From Streptomyces sp. 846.5 (lineage in GTDB: Bacteria; Actinomycetota; Actinomycetes; Streptomycetales; Streptomycetaceae): 64,000 bases of DNA. Under the pieces are notes generated by a model. The model saw nothing but the letters and a program-made list of their open reading frames with translations, ran no database searches and was not told the DNA's origin. Made by a program: the position numbers and the translations under genes. Shown here in pieces: positions 9,001 through 17,632 of this stretch. Numbering within the stretch: the stretch's first letter is position 1; each line of letters opens with the position of its first letter. The DNA is taken from the NCBI RefSeq assembly GCF_004365705.1, contig NZ_SOBN01000002.1, positions 1,674,001 through 1,738,000 of the forward strand, in the 5' to 3' direction.

Positions 9001-9647
9001 CGGTGAGCAACACCGGCACCGCGGCCGCGACCGTCTCCGGCGTCGCCACCACCGGTGACTTCGCGCAGACCAACACCTGTGGTTCGGCCATCGCGGCGGG
9101 CGCCTCCTGCACGGTCAGCGTCACCTTCACGCCGACCGCGTCCGGAACCCGCACCGGCAGCCTCACCGTCTCCGGCAACGCCTCCAACAGCCCGATTACG
9201 GTCGCGCTGACGGGCACCGGGGCCGGCACGGTGAGCACCAACCTGGCGGCAGGAAAGGCCACCAGCGAGTCCAGCCACACCGATGTCTACCCCTCCTCCA
9301 ATGTCACCGACGGCAACCAGAGCAGCTACTGGGAGAGCGCCAACAACGCCTTCCCGCAGTGGGTGCAGGTGGACCTCGGGTCCGCGCAGAGCGCGAGCCG
9401 CGTCGTGCTCCAGCTCCCCGCGGGCTGGCGCGCCCGCAACCAGACGCTGTCGCTGACCGGCAGCACCGACGGCAGCACCTTCAGCACCGTCAAGTCGTCG
9501 GCCACCTACACATTCGACCCGTCCGCCAACAACACGGTCACCATCACGTTCCCCGCGACCACCCAGCGGTACTTCCGGGTGACCGTCACGGCGAACACCG
9601 GATGGCCGGCCGGACAGATCTCGGAGTTCCAGATCTGGAACAGCTGA
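6087..9647 (+). CDS. Secreted GH87-like alpha-1,3-glucanase (mycodextranase-like), multidomain
   Basis: This 1186-residue exported protein starts at GTG 6087 (AAGGGAG upstream) with a signal peptide ending near AWA at residue 37. A CBM35/6-like domain (about 45-200) opens with VEVQAENSATNGTVIGPSYA. A right-handed beta-helix (about 205-590) carries Asp-rich motifs DGINFHGG (Asp358) and NTGDDG (Asp381-382) that resemble the GH87 catalytic aspartates. Three choice-of-anchor-D repeats (from about 594, 697 and 945) alternate with two F5/8 type C discoidin/CBM32 domains (about 797-935 and 1049-1186). Likely substrate is alpha-1,3-glucan of fungal walls or nigeran; another beta-helix glycosidase is possible. 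Confidence 0.75.
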   Translation: MSHSIHQLRRALALAVGTAMLAALSLVALAVQPAWAAATGGSGASLPYVEVQAENSATNGTVIGPSYAQGQLADEAAYRKAVTLQGSGQYVSFTTPVATNSIDFRYSIPDTSGGSVYTAPLSLYINGVKQSDFTLTNAYSWYYGSYPFTNSPGSNPHHFFDEVHRLFSTTYPQGTTFKLQVDSEDTASSYTVDFADFEQVGAALTQPAGSVSVTSEGADATGAADATSAFNAAISAAGSGGTVWIPAGTYNVPGHISVSNVTIAGAGMWYSTVAGTAPGFYGNSAPSPSTNVHLQNFAIFGNVQERNDSAQVNGIGGALSNSSVSNLWIDHMKVGAWMDGPMDKLTFSGMRIRDTTADGINFHGGVTNSTVTNSDIRNTGDDGVATWADSSLGADANDTISNNTVQLQILANGIAIYGGHDNTVRGNLVQDSGISQGGGIHVGQRFTSTPVGTTTISNNTLVRDGDLDPNWQFGVGALWFDGSQGAITGPINVTNALIQQSPYEAVQWVEGTISGVSLNNVTIAGTGTFALQEQTGGAASFTNVVATGVNGPSPVYNCEGGNFVVTDGGGNSGISGTPYCSGWPTPVFPPYPATGVTATPSALNFGSVATGATSAAQTVTVSNPTGSAAAVSSVATSGDFAQTNTCGSSIAANGSCTVSVTFKPTATGSRSGSLTVNAGGVTNTVSLSGAGTAPGPVLNASPASLSFAGTVVGSSAAAQSVTVTNSGTTTATVSGVAVTGDFSQTNNCSSIAVGASCTVNVGFKPTAGGSRTGTLTVTSDANNSPTTAALTGTGIDSSTNIAAGRPATASSSNGVYVPANLTDADASTYWESANGSFPQWAQVDLGQSYSVGKVVLKLPPATAWSARTETLSVQGSTDGSTFSTIVASAGYTFDPNANSNTVTITFNAATARYVRVNITANTGWTAGQLSDFEVFPSGSGGSTPSATLSANPSSLTFASQALNTSSSAQSVTVSNTGTAAATVSGVATTGDFAQTNTCGSAIAAGASCTVSVTFTPTASGTRTGSLTVSGNASNSPITVALTGTGAGTVSTNLAAGKATSESSHTDVYPSSNVTDGNQSSYWESANNAFPQWVQVDLGSAQSASRVVLQLPAGWRARNQTLSLTGSTDGSTFSTVKSSATYTFDPSANNTVTITFPATTQRYFRVTVTANTGWPAGQISEFQIWNS

Positions 9648-9662
9648 GTCTGGAACAGCTGA
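9634..9662 (+). repeat. 14-bp tandem duplication at GH87 stop codon
   Basis: TCTGGAACAGCTGA occurs at 9634-9647, including the stop codon, and again at 9649-9662. This looks like a recent slippage duplication of the gene's last codons. Confidence 0.85.
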
Positions 9663-9670
9663 CCTGAACG

Positions 9671-9714
9671 GTGACGGTGCCGCCGAGTACACGGGGACTC
9701 GGCGGCACCGTCAC
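9671..9714. terminator. Bidirectional terminator after GH87 gene
   Basis: A perfect 18-bp stem (9671-9688 with 9697-9714) with loop ACACGGGG separates two converging genes. Its right arm covers the stop codon of the response-regulator phosphatase gene. Confidence 0.85.
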
Positions 9715-10954
9715 GACCAGCCGAGGTGCAGCACCGCCAGGTCGTCCGCGTGGCGGCCGGCGTTGAGCGTCTGTGCGGTGCCGACCAGGTGGTCCAGCAG
9801 CCGGTCGGCGGCCTGTTCCGGGGCACGGGTGATCAGTTCGACCAGACCGGCGGTCTCCAGCCGGTCCTTGCCGGGGCCGCGGTAGCCCTCGATCAGGCCG
9901 TCGGTGTAGAGCAGCAGCGCGCCCTTGTCCGGCAGCGACACCTCGGTGGGCCGCCAGCGGCCGCCCCCGGGCACGATCCCCAGCGCCGGACCGTGGGCCG
10001 CCTCGACCTGGCGGGCGCCCCCGTCGGCGCAGAGCAGCGGCTCGTGGTGCCCGGCGAGGTAGACGGTGGCGGTATGCTCCCGGGGGTCCAGGGTGACCGT
10101 GCTGCAGGTCGCGAACATGTCGGCGCGCGGGCGTTCGGCGACCAGCACCTGTTCCAGCAGGCCCAGCAGCTCGCTGCCGCGGTGTCCGGCCAGCACCAGG
10201 GCGCGCCAGGTGATCCGCAGGCAGACGCCGAGCGCGGCCTCGTCCGGGCCGTGGCCGCTGACATCGCCGATCACGGCGTGCACGGCGCCCTCGCCGGCGG
10301 CACCGTCAGGGCCATCCGCACCGCCGCCGGTCTGCACCACGTCCAGGAAGTCGCCGCCCAGCAGCGCCCGCTGACGGCCCGGCAGATAGCGCATGGTGGC
10401 GTCGACCCGGTCGTCGCGCAGCAACGGGGCGGGCAGCAGCCCGCGTTCGAGCCGGGTGTTCTCCTGGGCGTGGATCCGGTTCTCGCGCAGCTCCGCGTTG
10501 GCGCGCTCGGCCTGCTTGCGGTGCACCGCGTAGCGCACCACCCGGTCCAGCAGGTCCGCGGTCACCTGCCCCTTGACCAGGTAGTCCTGGGCGCCGTTGG
10601 CCACCGCCTGCACCCCGGTCCGGGATTCGGCCAGCCCGGTCAGGACGATCACGGCGGTGTGCGGGCAGGCCGCCTCCAGGGTCTGGATGGCGCCCACGCC
10701 GCTGGCGTCGGGCAGGTGCAGGTCCAGCAGCACGCAGTCCGGCGTCTGCCCGGCGAGGTCGGCCAGGGCGCCGGCCATGGTCTGGGTCCAGCTCAGGGTG
10801 TGCGTCAGTCCGGTGTCCGCGAGCAGTTCCTCGACCAGGAGCGCGTCGCCGGCGTCGTCCTCGACCAGCAGGATGCGGTAGCTCTCAGCCGGGAGCGGGA
10901 CAGCGGACTGGGCCGGGATGCCGGCGCCGGCCGGTGCGGCCCATACCGGAGTGC

Positions 10955-10958
<4 letters not shown>
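9711..10958 (-). CDS. Response regulator with PP2C/SpoIIE phosphatase output
   Basis: This 415-residue cytoplasmic protein has an N-terminal receiver domain (about residues 27-145; acidic VEDD, phospho-acceptor Asp79 in LLDLHLPDASG, Lys129). A coiled linker precedes a SpoIIE/PP2C-like phosphatase domain (about 190-415) containing GGDFLDVV, GDVSGHGPDEA and LLLYTDGLIE. Its ATG at 10958 overlaps the kinase stop as ATGA, so the two are translationally coupled. It probably turns kinase input into dephosphorylation of a STAS-type antagonist. Confidence 0.9.
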
Positions 10959-12565
<1,607 letters not shown>

Positions 12566-12626
12566 GTGGGTTCCCTCCCTGAAGCAGCCGCGCCACAGCT
12601 CGCGGCACTCACCCTACAGCGAGCGA

Positions 12627-12644
12627 GGACAACAGCTGTTGTCC
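12627..12644. promoter_or_regulatory. 18-bp perfect palindrome upstream of histidine kinase gene
   Basis: GGACAACAGCTGTTGTCC is fully self-complementary with no loop and sits 62-79 bp upstream of the kinase start. The absence of a loop favours an operator for a dimeric repressor over a terminator. The cognate regulator is unknown. Confidence 0.55.
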
Positions 12645-12671
12645 ACGGGGGAGCCGGGACCCACCGGACCG

Positions 12672-14060
12672 TCAGCCGTACCAGACCGTCGTCACATTGC
12701 AGAACTCCCTGATCCCCTGCGCCGACAGCTCGCGCCCGTAGCCGGAGCGCTTGACCCCGCCGAAGGGCAGCGCCGGGTGCGAGGCCGTCATGCCGTTGAA
12801 GAACACGGCGCCGGCCTGGAGGTCGCGTTCCAGCACCGCCTGCTCCTGCGGATCGGTGGTCCAGGCGTTGGAGCTGAGGCCGAAGGAGCTGTCGTTGGCC
12901 AGCGCCACGGCCTGCTCCAGGCTGTCGACCCGGTAGAGGGTGGCGACCGGGCCGAAGCACTCCTCGCGGTGGATCCGCATCTCCGGGGTGATCTCGGTGA
13001 GCACCGTCGGCTCGTAGAACCAGCCCGCCGGGCGGTCCTGCGGCCTGCGTCCGCCGCACTGCGCCTTGGCGCCGTGCCGCAGCGCGTCGTCGACCAGCTC
13101 CTCCAGGTCGGCCCGGCCGCTCTCGGTGGCCAGCGGGCCGACGTCAGTGCCGGCCGCCATCGGGTCGCCCACCCGCAGCGCGGACATCCCGGCCACGAAG
13201 GCGGCGGCGAACTCCTCGTAGACGTCGGCGTGGACGATGAAGCGCTTGGCGGCGATGCAGGACTGCCCGTTGTTCTGCACCCGCGCGGTGACCGCGACCT
13301 TCGCCGCCCGCTGGACGTCCGCCGAGGGCAGCACCAGGAAGGGGTCGCTGCCGCCCAGCTCCAGCACGCTCTTCTTGATCTCGTCCCCGGCGATCGCGGC
13401 GACCGCGCGGCCGGCCCCCTCGCTGCCGGTCAGCGTCACCGCGGCGACCCTGGGATCGCGCAGCACCGCCTCGATCGCGCCGGAGCCCACCAGCAGCGTC
13501 TGGAAACAGCCGACGGGATAGCCCGCACGGGTGAAGAGGTCCTCCAGCAGCAGTGCCGTCCGCGGGACGTTGGACGCGTGCTTGAGCAGCGCGGTGTTCC
13601 CGGCCATCAGCGCCGGGGCGGCGAACCTGACCACCTGCCAGAGCGGGAAGTTCCACGGCATCACGGCCAGGACCGGGCCCAGCGGCCGGTAGCGGACATG
13701 CACCGCCGAGGCGCCGGAGTCGGCGACGTCGGCCAGGGCGGGATGCTCGTCGGCGAGCAGCGCCTCGGCGTGCTCGGCGTACCAGCGCATGGCCCTGGCG
13801 CACTTGTCGACCTCGGCCAGGGCCTGGGCCAGCGGCTTTCCCATCTCCAGGGTGAGCAGCGCGGCATCGGCCTCGCGCTCGGCCGACAGCAGGTCGGCGG
13901 CGGCCCGCAGCAGCGCCGCCCGCTCGCCGAAGGTGGTGCGGCGGTGCACCTCGAAGGCGCTGGCGGCGCGGGCCAGCCGGGTCTCGACACCGCCGGCGTC
14001 CAGCGCCTCGAAGGTCTCCACGGTCTCGCCGGTGGCGGGGTTGATCGTGGCTATCGCCAT
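12672..14060 (-). CDS. gabD: NAD(P)-dependent succinate-semialdehyde dehydrogenase
   Basis: The enzyme oxidises succinate semialdehyde to succinate in 4-aminobutyrate breakdown. The 462-residue protein shows the aldehyde dehydrogenase hallmarks: PWNFP (135-139), the Glu234 motif [10 protein letters not shown], and the catalytic Cys268 in [12 protein letters not shown]. The short N-terminus beginning [12 protein letters not shown] is typical of the actinobacterial SSADH subgroup. It starts 4 nt after the DUF5709 stop, so the two are probably co-transcribed. Another semialdehyde substrate is possible. Confidence 0.85.
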   Translation of the reverse strand: MAIATINPATGETVETFEALDAGGVETRLARAASAFEVHRRTTFGERAALLRAAADLLSAEREADAALLTLEMGKPLAQALAEVDKCARAMRWYAEHAEALLADEHPALADVADSGASAVHVRYRPLGPVLAVMPWNFPLWQVVRFAAPALMAGNTALLKHASNVPRTALLLEDLFTRAGYPVGCFQTLLVGSGAIEAVLRDPRVAAVTLTGSEGAGRAVAAIAGDEIKKSVLELGGSDPFLVLPSADVQRAAKVAVTARVQNNGQSCIAAKRFIVHADVYEEFAAAFVAGMSALRVGDPMAAGTDVGPLATESGRADLEELVDDALRHGAKAQCGGRRPQDRPAGWFYEPTVLTEITPEMRIHREECFGPVATLYRVDSLEQAVALANDSSFGLSSNAWTTDPQEQAVLERDLQAGAVFFNGMTASHPALPFGGVKRSGYGRELSAQGIREFCNVTTVWYG

Positions 14061-14064
14061 GGGG

Positions 14065-14505
14065 TCACCACTCCCCGTCGGGGACCACGTGCACGGCGGC
14101 CTCCTCGGCGGAGGCTCCGGCCCCGTCGATGCCCTGGTCGGAGGCGATCAGCCCGTCGGTCTCCAGGTGCGAGCCCTCGCCCGGGGCGACCAGGCGGCCG
14201 GCGCGCACATCGCCGACCTCGTCGTCGATCTCCTCGCCGTCGGTGTCCCAGGTGTCGCCGACGCCGTCGCCGGGGTCCACCCCGACCTCCGGCACCTCGC
14301 CTGCGAGCCGCTCGTCCAGGCTCCCGTCGCCCTCGTAGCGGTTGGCCGCGAGCGGCCGGTCGGGCGGCGAGTAGCCCTCGTCCAGGGCGTCGGCCAGACC
14401 GCGGTCGATGAGGGTGTCCTCGGAGTCCAGCAGCCCGTTGTCGTCGTGCTCGTCCTCGCCGGGATCGGGCTGGTAGACCCCGTCGCCGGTCATGTCGTCA
14501 CTCAC
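14065..14505 (-). CDS. DUF5709 family acidic protein
   Basis: This 146-residue, very acidic protein starts at GTG 14505, 6 nt after GGAGGAG. It contains the DUF5709 hallmark DTLIDRGLADALDEGYSPPD (about residues 30-50). It has no signal peptide or membrane segment and looks largely disordered. Function is unknown. It is followed 4 nt later by the succinate-semialdehyde dehydrogenase gene, suggesting an operon. Confidence 0.8.
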   Translation of the reverse strand: MSDDMTGDGVYQPDPGEDEHDDNGLLDSEDTLIDRGLADALDEGYSPPDRPLAANRYEGDGSLDERLAGEVPEVGVDPGDGVGDTWDTDGEEIDDEVGDVRAGRLVAPGEGSHLETDGLIASDQGIDGAGASAEEAAVHVVPDGEW

Positions 14506-14584
14506 GGTCGCTCCTCCTCGTTCGGTACGGCTGCTCCATCCAATCCTGCCCCCGCCGACCCCGCTCGGGCAGTCAGTCGCCCGA

Positions 14585-15391
14585 TCAGCCCGTCTCGAAC
14601 GCTGTGAACCAGGAAGCAGGCTCCTCCAGCGCGGGGGATATGGCCTCGTAGCGCAACAGCACGTCGGCGTGGCGGAAGAAGGTGGAGCGGCAGCCGCTCC
14701 AGTCGTAGTCGTAGACGCTGACCGGGAGGCCCGCCACATCGCTCTCCACGCCCTCAGGGACGTCGGAAAGCGCTTCCTCCGCGTCCAGCAGGGCCAGGTG
14801 CAGCGCCATCTCCTCCGCCGGGCAGCGCGGGCGCGGCCACTCCCCCGCCGCCAGGTCGGCGGCCAGGGCGCAGAAGGAGGAGATGAAGCGGATCCGCCAG
14901 TCGGCGTCCTGGCCCCAGGTGGGCTTGGGCAGCGCGGCGAAGACCACGCCGCTGCGGGTCTCCGGGCGCACCGGGGCGCCGCCGAGCTCGTCCAGCTCGT
15001 TGCGGGCACAGTCGGCGAGGATCCGCAGCTGGCCGTGGAGCACCGCCGCGGTGCGCGGGGTGAGCAGCCAGGGCGTCTCCGCCCCGGACGGCGGGGTCAG
15101 CGGGAACAGCGCGCCGAAGTCCGGCGCCCGCCCGGCGCCGAAGCTGCCCGGCGCCCCGACCGCGACGACCGAGGTGACCGCCTCGACGCTGTCGATCCCC
15201 GCCAGCAGCCGGTCCGGGTCGATGAGAACGGCGAGCGCACCATAGGGTCCGGACGCGACCTGTTCGGCCCTGGCCCGTACCTCCTCGGCCCCGGCTCCCC
15301 GGGACACCGCACCGAGACCGGCCGCCCGCAGGCCGTCCCAGTCGGTCAGCCGCACCCGCAGGGTCAGGCTGACTTCAATCTCCTCCGACAT
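14585..15391 (-). CDS. Conserved hypothetical protein
   Basis: This 268-residue protein starts most plausibly at MSEEIEVSLTLRVRLTDWDG (ATG 15391). I recognise no domain. It is soluble, rich in Ala, Leu, Asp and Glu, with a Trp/Arg-rich middle part (TWGQDADWRIRFISSFCALA) and a C-terminal half containing VYDYDWSGCRSTFFRHADVL. Codon use is the same as in neighbouring genes, so it is probably a real chromosomal gene. It stands alone between the DUF5709 and sigma factor genes. Confidence 0.65.
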   Translation of the reverse strand: MSEEIEVSLTLRVRLTDWDGLRAAGLGAVSRGAGAEEVRARAEQVASGPYGALAVLIDPDRLLAGIDSVEAVTSVVAVGAPGSFGAGRAPDFGALFPLTPPSGAETPWLLTPRTAAVLHGQLRILADCARNELDELGGAPVRPETRSGVVFAALPKPTWGQDADWRIRFISSFCALAADLAAGEWPRPRCPAEEMALHLALLDAEEALSDVPEGVESDVAGLPVSVYDYDWSGCRSTFFRHADVLLRYEAISPALEEPASWFTAFETG

Positions 15392-15515
15392 GACCACAGG
15401 ATAGGTCGACCTGCGGCCACTGCATCCGTCGGAGCTGTAATGGTCACGCAAAAGCTGCGGGGTTCCTGGGCGTCTTCTCCCTTTCTTCCCTTTGTTCTCC
15501 CTATTTTTGTTCGTT

Positions 15516-16415
15516 CTATTCGTCGACCAGCAGTCTGCTCCGCAGCCGCCCCAGTGCCCGCGAGAGCAGTCGGGAGACGTGCATCTGCGAGATGCCGAGC
15601 TGGTCGCCGATCTGGGACTGCGTCATGTCGGAGACGAAGCGCATCGAGAGGATCAGCCGCTCCCGGTCGGTGAGCTCGGCGATCAGCGGCTTGAGCGACT
15701 CCAGGTTCTCGATGCCCTCCAGCCCCGGGTCCGCTTCGCCCAGCCGCTCCGCGAACGAGGAGCCGTCGTTGCTGTCCTCGGCGGAGGCCACGCCGGCGTC
15801 GATGGAGCTGACGGAGTATCCGTTGGCGGCGACCAGGCCCTCGCGTATCTCGTCCTCGGTCAGTTCGAGGTGCGCCGCCAGCTCGGCGGGGCTGGGCGCG
15901 CGGTCCAGCGACTGGGACAGCTCGTCGGTGGCCCGGGCCAGCCGCAGCCGCAGCTCCTGCAGCCGGCGCGGCACGTGCACGGCCCAACTGGTGTCCCGGA
16001 AGAAGCGCTTGATCTCCCCGACGATGGTGGGCATGGCGAAGGTGGGGAACTCCACCCCGTGCCCCAGGTCGAACCGGTCGATGGCCTTGATCAGGCCGAT
16101 CGTGCCGACCTGGACGATGTCCTCCATCGGCTCGCTGCGGGTGCGGAACCGCCCGGCGGCGAACTTCACCAGCGCCAGGTTGAGTTCGACCAGGGTGTTG
16201 CGCACGTACTGGTACTCGTGGGTGCCCTCCTCCAGCTCGGCCAGCCGGGCGAACATCACCTTGGACATGGCCCGGGCGTCGGTGGGGCTGACCGAGGCCG
16301 GGGCGGACAGGTCGAAGTCCGGAAAGAGCGCCGGCCCGGCCGGGGCCGCTGCCTGCCGCGTACCGTCCTGCCGCGTACCGTCCTGCCGGAGCATGGTCTG
16401 CGAGCTGGCGTTCAT
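15516..16415 (-). CDS. RNA polymerase sigma factor, SigB/SigF/SigG class
   Basis: This 299-residue sigma-70 factor has region 2 (EDIVQVGTIGLIKAIDRFDL, then FPTFAMPTIVGEIKRFFRD), region 3 (VHVPRRLQELRL) and region 4 (TQSQIGDQLGISQMHVSRLL). It lacks region 1.1. This class drives stress and developmental genes in streptomycetes and is held by anti-sigma kinases. The divergent STAS and anti-sigma genes at 16624-17504 are good candidates for its regulators. GGGAGG precedes ATG 16415. Residues 10-20 contain a tandem RQDGT repeat. Confidence 0.9.
   Translation of the reverse strand: MNASSQTMLRQDGTRQDGTRQAAAPAGPALFPDFDLSAPASVSPTDARAMSKVMFARLAELEEGTHEYQYVRNTLVELNLALVKFAAGRFRTRSEPMEDIVQVGTIGLIKAIDRFDLGHGVEFPTFAMPTIVGEIKRFFRDTSWAVHVPRRLQELRLRLARATDELSQSLDRAPSPAELAAHLELTEDEIREGLVAANGYSVSSIDAGVASAEDSNDGSSFAERLGEADPGLEGIENLESLKPLIAELTDRERLILSMRFVSDMTQSQIGDQLGISQMHVSRLLSRALGRLRSRLLVDE
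16353..16388 (-). repeat. 15-bp tandem repeat in sigma factor 5' coding region
   Basis: CTGCCGCGTACCGTC occurs twice (16353-16367 and 16368-16382) followed by a 6-bp partial copy. It keeps the frame and encodes RQDGT twice. Confidence 0.85.
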
Positions 16416-16623
16416 GGGTCCCTCCCGGGGTTCGTCGTACGAAACGGGTCGAACCGTGTCAGTGCGCGTCTGCGATGTCGCCTACCCCCGGACCCGGTTC
16501 CCATACCCGTTCGCCGCCGGGCATCGGCGAACAGCGCGGAGTCCGGCCGTGGGGACCGGCGCTGGGGCATGATGGGCAGCGACGGATCCGGGCCGGCCGG
16601 CCCGCGGGCGAGGAGCGAGCTGC

Positions 16624-17028
16624 ATGGACCAGGGAGTCGCGGAAGCGACCAACGAGGACGCCGACGGCGCACGCTTCACCGTCTCCGTCGGCCGCTCTCC
16701 GGGCGCCACGGTCCTGCGGCTGGTCGGCGAGTTGGACCACGACACCGCCGACGCGCTCAGCACCGCCCTCGGGACGGCCTTCGGCGCGGGCACCTCCCGG
16801 GTGCTGGTGGACTGCGAGGGGCTGGAGTTCTGCGACTCCACCGGCCTGAACGTGCTGCTGCGGGCCCGGTTGGCGGCGGCCGACGCCGACACCGCCGTGG
16901 AACTGACCGGCCTGCGCGCGGCGGTCGCCCGGCTGTTTGAGATCACCGGCGTCGCCGAGGTGTTCCGGACCTACCCCACGCTCGCCGACGCACTCAGCAG
17001 CACCTCGGCCGGGGTGGAGGACACATGA
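16624..17028 (+). CDS. STAS-domain anti-anti-sigma factor
   Basis: This 134-residue protein is a single STAS domain with the conserved phosphorylation loop EFCDSTGLNVLL, in which Ser72 is the predicted site. Unphosphorylated proteins of this type bind the anti-sigma kinase and free the sigma factor. It overlaps the downstream anti-sigma gene by 4 nt (ATGA at 17025-17028) and is divergent from the SigF-class gene. The start at ATG 16624 is supported by AGGAG upstream. Confidence 0.9.
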   Translation: MDQGVAEATNEDADGARFTVSVGRSPGATVLRLVGELDHDTADALSTALGTAFGAGTSRVLVDCEGLEFCDSTGLNVLLRARLAAADADTAVELTGLRAAVARLFEITGVAEVFRTYPTLADALSSTSAGVEDT

Positions 17029-17504
17029 CGGACGGTCGGCCAGGGCTGCCCTCGGGCGGGCAGACCCGGCGGCTGGCGCTCTCCGGCGGCATGGGCCTGA
17101 TCGGGCGCTGCCGCGACTTCACCCGCGCCGCTCTGACGGACTGGCAGTGGATCCCCGCCGACCCCGCCGTCGCGTCGACGGAGGCGGGCCAGGAGCAGCT
17201 GCTGGTGGTCGAGGACGTCCTGCTGCTGGTCTCGGAGCTGGTCACCAACGCCTGCCTGCACGCCGGCGGCCCCGAGGAGCTGACCCTGCACTGCACCGAC
17301 GAGCGGCTGCGGGTCGAGGTCGCCGACCCCAGCCCGACCGCGCCGTCCCCGCGCCGGGCCCGTCCCGCGCTCCCCGGCGGCCACGGGCTGCACGTGGTGG
17401 AGCGGCTCAGCCGCGACTGGGGTTCGTCCTCGCGGGGCTCCGGCAAGACGGTCTGGCTGGAGGTCCCCTCCCCGCTGCGGGCGGCGGTCGCCAGCGAGGA
17501 CTGA
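17025..17504 (+). CDS. RsbW-like anti-sigma serine kinase (HATPase)
   Basis: This 159-residue GHKL ATPase domain has the N-box ELVTNACLHAGG (Asn75), a G1-like motif EVADPSP (Asp101) and the G2 motif GGHGLHVVERL. Such proteins bind and inhibit a sigma factor and phosphorylate a STAS antagonist. Overlap with the STAS gene argues that they act as a pair. Many streptomycete homologues are orphan ATP-binding proteins, so the link to the neighbouring sigma factor is an inference. Confidence 0.85.
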   Translation: MTDGRPGLPSGGQTRRLALSGGMGLIGRCRDFTRAALTDWQWIPADPAVASTEAGQEQLLVVEDVLLLVSELVTNACLHAGGPEELTLHCTDERLRVEVADPSPTAPSPRRARPALPGGHGLHVVERLSRDWGSSSRGSGKTVWLEVPSPLRAAVASED

Positions 17505-17552
17505 GGCGCCCCCACCCAGCTGTGTGAGCTTCGTCGCACACAACCCAACGAA

Positions 17553-17607
17553 ACGGAACTGTCATTCCTCATGGCGTAGGGTCAGCCTCGGCGGAATGAC
17601 CATTCCG
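17553..17607. promoter_or_regulatory. Operator-like palindromes upstream of MFS gene
   Basis: The 16-bp perfect palindrome CGGAATGACCATTCCG (17592-17607) lies 26 bp before the MFS start. A second, weaker site GGAACTGTCATTCC (17553-17566) lies 26 bp further upstream. They share GGAA-N6-TTCC and are probable targets of the TetR regulator at 19202. Confidence 0.65.
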
Positions 17608-17632
17608 TTTTGATTGGCGAATGAGGAGTTCC

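Noticed and set aside
5949..9692. Long minus-strand frames through the GH87-like gene
   Set aside because: Low-complexity Gly/Val/Arg/Asp products antisense to a clear exported enzyme with a good start and signal peptide.
16416..16623. A SigB-type autoregulatory promoter between the sigma and STAS genes
   Set aside because: I saw GTTT and GGG-like pieces but no pair with convincing spacing on either strand.
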